Assembly: GCF_035989305.1 (NCBI RefSeq)
Contig: NZ_CP108514.1
Coordinates: forward strand, 1,054,001 to 1,118,000
Length of the DNA stretch: 64,000 nt
Direction: 5' to 3'
Source of the DNA: Streptomyces sp. NBC_01233
Lineage (GTDB): Bacteria; Actinomycetota; Actinomycetes; Streptomycetales; Streptomycetaceae
The position numbers were made by a program, and so were the translations under genes. This document shows, piece after piece, positions 59,666-64,000 of this stretch. Under the pieces are notes generated by a model, which made no database searches, was not told where the DNA came from, and saw only the letters and a list, made by a program, of their open reading frames with translations. The number at the start of each line of letters is the position of its first letter. Position 1 is the stretch's first letter.

Positions 59666-60928
59666 ATGCCTTCATCGTTCTCCGCACCCGGATTCGCCGA
59701 CGATCTGAACCCTGGCCTCCTCGACCGCTGGAACGCGGTGATCGATGCGGAGTTCCACCGCATCGAGGAGGAACAAGGGGCGAGCAGGTACTTCACCCTA
59801 CGATCCGCCGATCCCGCCGCCCCCCGGCACGCCGTGTCCTGGTTCGGCAACCCGGCCGAGCCCGAGTTCTGCTTCGACCAGGCCACCGCCCGCAAACTCT
59901 CCGACTGGGGTGTCCGCGGACGACGCGGCCTGCACAACGAGTACTGCGAGTACGCAGTCGTCACCGCCCCGGACAGCCAGGGCCGGATGCGGCCCAAACG
60001 GGTTCAGGTGACCACCGAACTGTCCGAGTACTACCAGGTACTCGCCGAGGACGACCCGGACCTCCTGCGCGAGACGCTCACGGAGACCCTCGGCACCGAG
60101 CCCCCTCGCTGGCAGGAGCTGTACGGGCCCGCGGTCGCCAACCCGAAACTGCTCACCCCCGCCCAGCGGCGAGTGGCGTTCGCCCGCCAGCTGACCGGCC
60201 ACGGGAATCACGCCGACCTGGCCAAGGCCGGCGTCCGGAGGGACCCGGACGGTTCCCTCAACACTGTCAACGCCCTGTTCATGACCCACCCCATCAACGG
60301 GCTCGACGACCTGATCTACATCGTGATGTTCGGCGCCAAGCCCTACGCGCGCCGCACCGCGACGGGTGAGCTGAAGGCCGCCGGACGCGACCAGATCTTC
60401 CGCCAGGAGCCCGAGCAAGAACAGCTGGCCTGCCGCAACGCCGACCCCGCCGCCGCCCTGGCCGCCGCCGGCGCGGCCTTCGAAGGGCGAACGGTCTCCT
60501 TCGCCGACCCGCTCGGGGTCTACATCCACGGATTCACGTCCGACGTCTTCCAGTTCGAGGGCGGCCCCGTCCCGGCCGAGTGGATCCGCACCGGGCGGGG
60601 CCGGCCGGGACTGCAGCAGCGCCTGGAATTCGGCCCGGCGGACGACGATCCGCACTTCCTCGACGAGATCACCGTGGTCGAGGGCGATTCGGAGGAGTCC
60701 GTGACCGGCGGCTACCAGGTCGTACGGCGGGTGGAGGTCGGCCCGGTGGTCACGCTCGGCGCACCGACGGCCGTACCGGCGCAGGACTTCGTGGTACTGC
60801 CCGACCCGCCGGGGCCGATCCTCTGCCGGGAAGCGAGCGTGTGCCTTTCCGTGGGAGCCCTGAAGCAGGACTTCGACACCGCGACCGGGGGGCCAGGGCC
60901 CGCGATCGGCCCGCGGGGTCGGCGATGA
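59666..60928 (+). CDS. Unknown protein coupled to a DyP peroxidase
   Basis: Predicted 420 aa; ATG 59666 after GGGAGGTG (an upstream in-frame extension is rejected). No signal peptide or membrane segment. Notable stretches: LHNEYCEYAVV, RPKRVQVTTELSEYY, NALFMTHPINGLDDLIYIVMFG, GVYIHGFTSDVFQFEGGPVP and WIRTGRGRPGLQQRLEF. I do not recognise a catalytic family. The stop overlaps the DyP start (ATGA), so the two proteins are probably made together and act in one complex or pathway. A peroxidase substrate or partner oxidase is conceivable, but that is speculation. Confidence 0.8.
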   Translation: MPSSFSAPGFADDLNPGLLDRWNAVIDAEFHRIEEEQGASRYFTLRSADPAAPRHAVSWFGNPAEPEFCFDQATARKLSDWGVRGRRGLHNEYCEYAVVTAPDSQGRMRPKRVQVTTELSEYYQVLAEDDPDLLRETLTETLGTEPPRWQELYGPAVANPKLLTPAQRRVAFARQLTGHGNHADLAKAGVRRDPDGSLNTVNALFMTHPINGLDDLIYIVMFGAKPYARRTATGELKAAGRDQIFRQEPEQEQLACRNADPAAALAAAGAAFEGRTVSFADPLGVYIHGFTSDVFQFEGGPVPAEWIRTGRGRPGLQQRLEFGPADDDPHFLDEITVVEGDSEESVTGGYQVVRRVEVGPVVTLGAPTAVPAQDFVVLPDPPGPILCREASVCLSVGALKQDFDTATGGPGPAIGPRGRR

Positions 60929-62157
60929 CCACGCTCCAGGACGGCATCTACCACGCCAAGGGCTGCCGCCCGCCCGGCCATCTCGCGCTCGTGTTCCTGC
61001 GTGCCAACCCCGGGGCGGACGCCCCGGCCGTCGACGGGGCGCTGCGCGAGGTGACCGCGCTGCTGCGCGGCCTCGCCGAGGGGCGCGTCGCCGAACTTCC
61101 CGGCCACCCCGTACCCACCGGAGAGCTGAAGTTCCTCCTCGGGTTCGGCCCCAAGGCCTTCGAGATCCCCGGTGGCCGCCTGAAATGCCCCACCTCACTC
61201 GGCCCGGGCTTCCGTTTCCGCTCGCCCGACCGCGAGAAGGGGGGCGGGCCGCTGCTCGTCGGCGGGGGCCTCCCGTACGCCTCGGACGTCTTCTGCAACG
61301 ACTCCACGGAGGAGTTCTGCCTCCAGCTCACCGCGGAGACCCAGCTCGCGGTCTCCCGCGCCGTGGTGGAGCTGTGGAAGCTGTTCGACGCCGGCCGGGA
61401 CGGCGGCACGCGGAAGCCAGCGCTGGAGATCGCCGGCGTCCACACCGGCTTCCAGCGCGACGACCTGCGGAGCTGGATCGGCTTCCACGACGGCGTGTCC
61501 AATCTGGAGAGCAACGAACGCGAAGGGGTCATCACCATCGGGGCCGCCGAGGCGGGCCAGGACACCTGGACCGTCGGCGGCACCTACCTCGTCTTCCTCC
61601 GCCTCGCAGTCGACCTCGGCAGCTGGCACCTCCTGCCGCGCGCCCAACAGGAGTTGCTCGTCGGCCGCGACAAGCTCACCGGAGCCCCGCTCACCGGCAC
61701 CGATCCCGAGGGACGGCCCGTTCCGGCGGCCGGCTGCCCTGTCCCCGGCACCACCGAGGTGACCCAGGCCGGCAACGAGGACTTCCACCAGCCCGGGCCC
61801 ACCGACGACCCCGTGCTGCTGGCCGCCCATGTGCGCAGAGCAAACCTGGCCGGCACCGCCGACCCTGAACTCGGCGGTTCGCTCAGGGTGTTCCGTCAGG
61901 GCCACGAGTTCTTCGAGCCGATCCCGGACGCACCCGGCTTCCGGGTCGGGCTGAACTTCATCAGCTTCCAGGACAACCCCGACCGGGTGCTGCGCATCCT
62001 CACCCAGCGCTCCTGGCTGGGCGGGATCAACTTCGGCGGGCAGCCCGGCCCGGACGGTCCCGCCGGCCGACTGCTGACCGTACGCGCGGGCGGAACCTAC
62101 CTCGTCCCGCCCCGGCACGACGCCGCCCCCTACCCGGGGGCCGAGGTCTTCGCGTGA
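60925..62157 (+). CDS. DyP-type heme peroxidase
   Basis: Predicted 410 aa; ATG 60925 overlaps the upstream stop. The DyP signature GFHDGVSN (distal Asp in GxxDG form) is near residue 190, followed by GGTYLVFLRLAVDLGSWHLL; the proximal His is probably in AAHVRRANLAG, and RVFRQGHEFFEP and GLNFISFQDNP follow. No Tat signal is visible, so it is probably cytoplasmic or exported with a partner. DyPs oxidise dyes, phenolics and other compounds with H2O2. The next gene in the operon appears truncated. Confidence 0.9.
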   Translation: MTTLQDGIYHAKGCRPPGHLALVFLRANPGADAPAVDGALREVTALLRGLAEGRVAELPGHPVPTGELKFLLGFGPKAFEIPGGRLKCPTSLGPGFRFRSPDREKGGGPLLVGGGLPYASDVFCNDSTEEFCLQLTAETQLAVSRAVVELWKLFDAGRDGGTRKPALEIAGVHTGFQRDDLRSWIGFHDGVSNLESNEREGVITIGAAEAGQDTWTVGGTYLVFLRLAVDLGSWHLLPRAQQELLVGRDKLTGAPLTGTDPEGRPVPAAGCPVPGTTEVTQAGNEDFHQPGPTDDPVLLAAHVRRANLAGTADPELGGSLRVFRQGHEFFEPIPDAPGFRVGLNFISFQDNPDRVLRILTQRSWLGGINFGGQPGPDGPAGRLLTVRAGGTYLVPPRHDAAPYPGAEVFA

Positions 62158-62203
62158 CCCCACCCCCTCTTTCCGATCATTGCGACGAGAACGGAGACTC
62201 ACG

Positions 62204-62302
62204 GTGATCGAGAAGATCCAGCCGTACCCGCCCCTGGCCTCCGCCCGGCTGGGCCCGTCCCCCGAACCCTCCAGTGCGTGGGAGTGGTGGTTGCGTCGGT
62301 GA
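62204..62302 (+). pseudogene. Truncated third gene of the DyP operon (short ORF)
   Basis: GTG 62204 with GGAG upstream and 46 bases after the DyP stop opens a 32-codon frame (IEKIQPYPPLASARLG) that soon stops. The spacing suggests an originally longer gene cut by a deletion. Confidence 0.4.
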
Positions 62303-62392
62303 CCGGGTTGCCGACGGAGCCGCTGGGGAAGCTGCCGTTGAGGTGGGATCCGCCCGAGCCGGCCTTGGTGAAGCCGGTTGTCGTCACGCTGC

Positions 62393-62535
62393 CCCGATCG
62401 ATCTGGGCTGCGGCACCGGACGGGCCATGCCCGCCGTTCGCGCCCAGGTGGGCGCCGAGCGCACGGTGCTCGGGGTGGGCGTCACCCACGCGATGCTCAC
62501 CGCGGCCGCCCGCCACGGCCGACCGGCCGCAGCGC
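62393..62535 (+). pseudogene. SAM-methyltransferase fragment
   Basis: The segment PIDLGCGTGRAMPAVRAQVG and VLGVGVTHAMLTAAARHGRP shows motif I and post-I of class I methyltransferases with no start, N-terminus or C-terminal half. The rest of 62,303-62,580 holds nothing else I recognise. Confidence 0.6.
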
Positions 62536-62580
62536 GTGCGTCCGACCACATTGCGACCACAATGGCTCCGGACGCACGAA

Positions 62581-62612
62581 AGGCCGTCCTCTCACGGATG
62601 AGAGAACGGCCT
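62581..62612 (-). terminator. Terminator downstream of tRNA-Pro
   Basis: Fourteen-base arms (62581-62594, 62599-62612) with one mismatch and a 4-base loop, 21 bases past the tRNA 3' end. Confidence 0.75.
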
Positions 62613-62633
62613 CCGACCTGCGTTTCCGCACAG

Positions 62634-62707
<74 letters not shown>

Positions 62708-62816
62708 TTGTGCCCTCGACCTGCGGGTTTCCCCGTGCTCGGCGGCACATGCAGAACATTACCGCACGCCGAGGGGTGTCCATGCACCGGTGATCGGCGA
62801 GGGGGAGGATGGGGCG

Positions 62817-63302
62817 GTGAACACACGGGATCGGGATGGTGAAGGGCGGGCGCGGGGCGCGCGGCCCAGGGATGGGCTGGGACGGCCGCTGCCCTACGGG
62901 GAGGCCGGGGTGGAGCGGCAGCCCGAGGGGGTGGTGCGCTCGCCCGCGGAGACCGTGCGGGAGGCGCAGCGGCTGCTGGACGCCGGGATGCCGTTCCACG
63001 CGCACGAGGTGTTCGAGGACGCCTGGAAGTCGGGGCCCGGGGGCGGTGCCCTGCTCTGGCGGGGGCTGGCGCAGCTCGCGGTCGGGCTGACGCACGCGGC
63101 GCGCGGCAACACGGTCGGCGGGGCGCGGCTGCTGCGGCGCGGGGCCTCAGGGATCGAAGGGTTGGACGGAGGGCCGTACGGGATCGACGTGCCGGGGCTG
63201 GTGCGGTGGGCCCGGGAGCTGGCCGGCCGGGTGGAGGCCGGCGGCCCGGCGGTCGATCCCGTGCGGGAGGCGCCGCGGCTAGCCGGCGGCGGGCTGGAGT
63301 AG
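62817..63302 (+). CDS. DUF309 protein
   Basis: Predicted 161 aa; GTG 62817 preceded by GGGGGAGG. The family signature is VREAQRLLDAGMPFHAHEVFEDAWKS followed by LLWRGLAQLAVGLTHAARGNTVGGARLLRRG. DUF309 proteins are small, helical and of unknown biochemical role. The C-terminus overlaps the convergent VOC gene by 24 bases. Confidence 0.9.
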   Translation: MNTRDRDGEGRARGARPRDGLGRPLPYGEAGVERQPEGVVRSPAETVREAQRLLDAGMPFHAHEVFEDAWKSGPGGGALLWRGLAQLAVGLTHAARGNTVGGARLLRRGASGIEGLDGGPYGIDVPGLVRWARELAGRVEAGGPAVDPVREAPRLAGGGLE

Positions 63303-63674
63303 GTCCCAGCGGTTTCCGTACAGGTCCTCGAAGACCGCGACGGAGCCGTACGCCTCGTGGCGCGGCTCCTCCAGGAAGCGGACGCCCTCGGCGGTCATCC
63401 GGGCGTGGTCGCGCGTGAAGTCGTCGGTGTAGAGGAAGAAGCCGACGCGGCCGCCGGTCTGGTCGCCGACCCGGGAGCGCTGGGCGTCGTCCTTGGCGCG
63501 GGCCAGCAGCAGGGCGGTTTCGGTGGCGCCGGGCGGGCGGACCACGACCCAGCGGGAGCCGTCCGGGCGCGCGGTGTCCTCGGCGAGGTCGAACCCGAGG
63601 GCGCGGGTGTAGAAGTCGATGGCCTCGTCGTAGTCGTTGACGACCAGGGCGGTGAGGGCGATGTGGGAGGACAT
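63279..63674 (-). CDS. VOC-family (glyoxalase/bleomycin-resistance fold) protein
   Basis: Predicted 131 aa, ATG 63674. Features of the vicinal-oxygen-chelate fold: TALVVNDYDEAIDFYTRALGF, the RWVVVRPPG strand, RVGFFLYTDDF and FEDLYGNRWDLLQP near the C-terminus. The metal-site pattern is of the general YCII/glyoxalase-like type, so the substrate cannot be named. It starts 4 bases after the LutC-like stop and is likely in its operon. Confidence 0.9.
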   Translation of the reverse strand: MSSHIALTALVVNDYDEAIDFYTRALGFDLAEDTARPDGSRWVVVRPPGATETALLLARAKDDAQRSRVGDQTGGRVGFFLYTDDFTRDHARMTAEGVRFLEEPRHEAYGSVAVFEDLYGNRWDLLQPAAG

Positions 63675-63678
63675 GAGT

Positions 63679-64000
63679 TTATTGTGCGCCGAGGAGGACG
63701 ACCTCCAGGGTGCGGGGGCCGTGGACGCCCTCCACCCGGTCCAGTTCGATGTCGCTGGTCGCCGAGGGGCCGGAGATCCAGGTCAGCGGGCGGGTGGGGT
63801 CGAGGCGCTCGAGGGCCTGCGGAACGGAGTCGACCAGCTGGTCGGGGACGCGGACCACGCAGACGTGGTGGTCGGGGATCAGGGTGATGCGGCGCCTGCC
63901 CTGGTCCGGGCCTCCGTCCAGGACGATCGTGCCGGTCTCGGCGACGGCCAGGGCGCAGCCGGTCACCACGCTGTCGACGGCGTCCAGTTCGTACGGGGTG
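63679..64000 (-). CDS. LUD-domain LutC/YkgG-type protein (5' truncated by window edge)
   Basis: The frame is open to the window end, so the N-terminal part is outside. Visible: VVTGCALAVAETGTIVLDGG, RRRITLIPDHHVCVV and SGPSATSDIELDRVEGVHGPRTLEVVLL, the characteristic C-terminus of LutC proteins. LutABC is an iron-sulfur lactate-utilisation complex; lutA/lutB would lie to the right. Family is clear; operon completeness cannot be seen. Confidence 0.9.
   Translation of the reverse strand, partial: TPYELDAVDSVVTGCALAVAETGTIVLDGGPDQGRRRITLIPDHHVCVVRVPDQLVDSVPQALERLDPTRPLTWISGPSATSDIELDRVEGVHGPRTLEVVLLGAQ

Overview
The window is very GC-rich with GTG/TTG starts, short overlaps between co-directional genes, Tat-exported enzymes, a LAL-type LuxR regulator, LanM and NRPS genes and Ser/Thr-kinase/Sel1 proteins. 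This points to a streptomycete (Streptomyces or Kitasatospora type). No taxonomic marker was tested, so this is inference.

Positions 1 to about 32,400 hold most of one nonribosomal peptide cluster, whose left end lies outside the window. A + strand operon runs: diaminobutyrate aminotransferase-like (partial), an aberrant ornithine-carbamoyltransferase homologue, LanB-like enzyme 1, a stand-alone adenylation protein, a threonine/serine dehydratase-like PLP enzyme, a stand-alone carrier protein and LanB-like enzyme 2. It ends at a strong hairpin. On the - strand lie a clavaminate-synthase/AsnO-like oxygenase and two NRPSs. NRPS-2 (C-A-T)x3 reads as Asn, a Gln-like residue and an undefined, acidic-pocket (probably diamino) residue. 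NRPS-1 (C-A-T-C-A-T-TE) reads as Thr then Asn, with an atypical second C domain and a thioesterase whose nucleophile is Cys. An MFS exporter, an MbtH protein and the SbnA/SbnB pair for L-2,3-diaminopropionate complete the set. Working model (inference): SbnAB supply Dap, the carbamoyltransferase converts a diamino acid to a ureido acid, EctB-like supplies Dab, and NRPS-2 hands to NRPS-1. The LanB-like/A/T operon adds a further residue or modification, possibly from an aminoacyl-tRNA.

Positions 32,400 to 39,000 hold a LAL regulator and a class II lanthipeptide locus: LanM followed by a translationally coupled, mersacidin-leader-like peptide without Cys. Positions 39,000 to 40,900 are a graveyard: DUF1152 and HIT relics, a degenerate duplicated ~300-bp unit, and an ABC transporter cut after its membrane domain.

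Positions 41,800 to 52,700 hold P450, Tat phospholipase C, a three-gene glycerol-type catabolic operon (FGGY kinase, FAD dehydrogenase with a nonsense codon before its last Cys ligand, NAD/FAD oxidoreductase), a conserved unknown and an APC permease. Positions 52,900 to 64,000 hold an XRE/P-loop/TPR regulator, a small membrane protein, an ABC ATPase relic, a kinase/Sel1 pair out of frame with each other, an unknown protein coupled to a DyP peroxidase, a methyltransferase relic, tRNA-Pro(GGG), DUF309, a VOC protein and a partial LutC-type protein.
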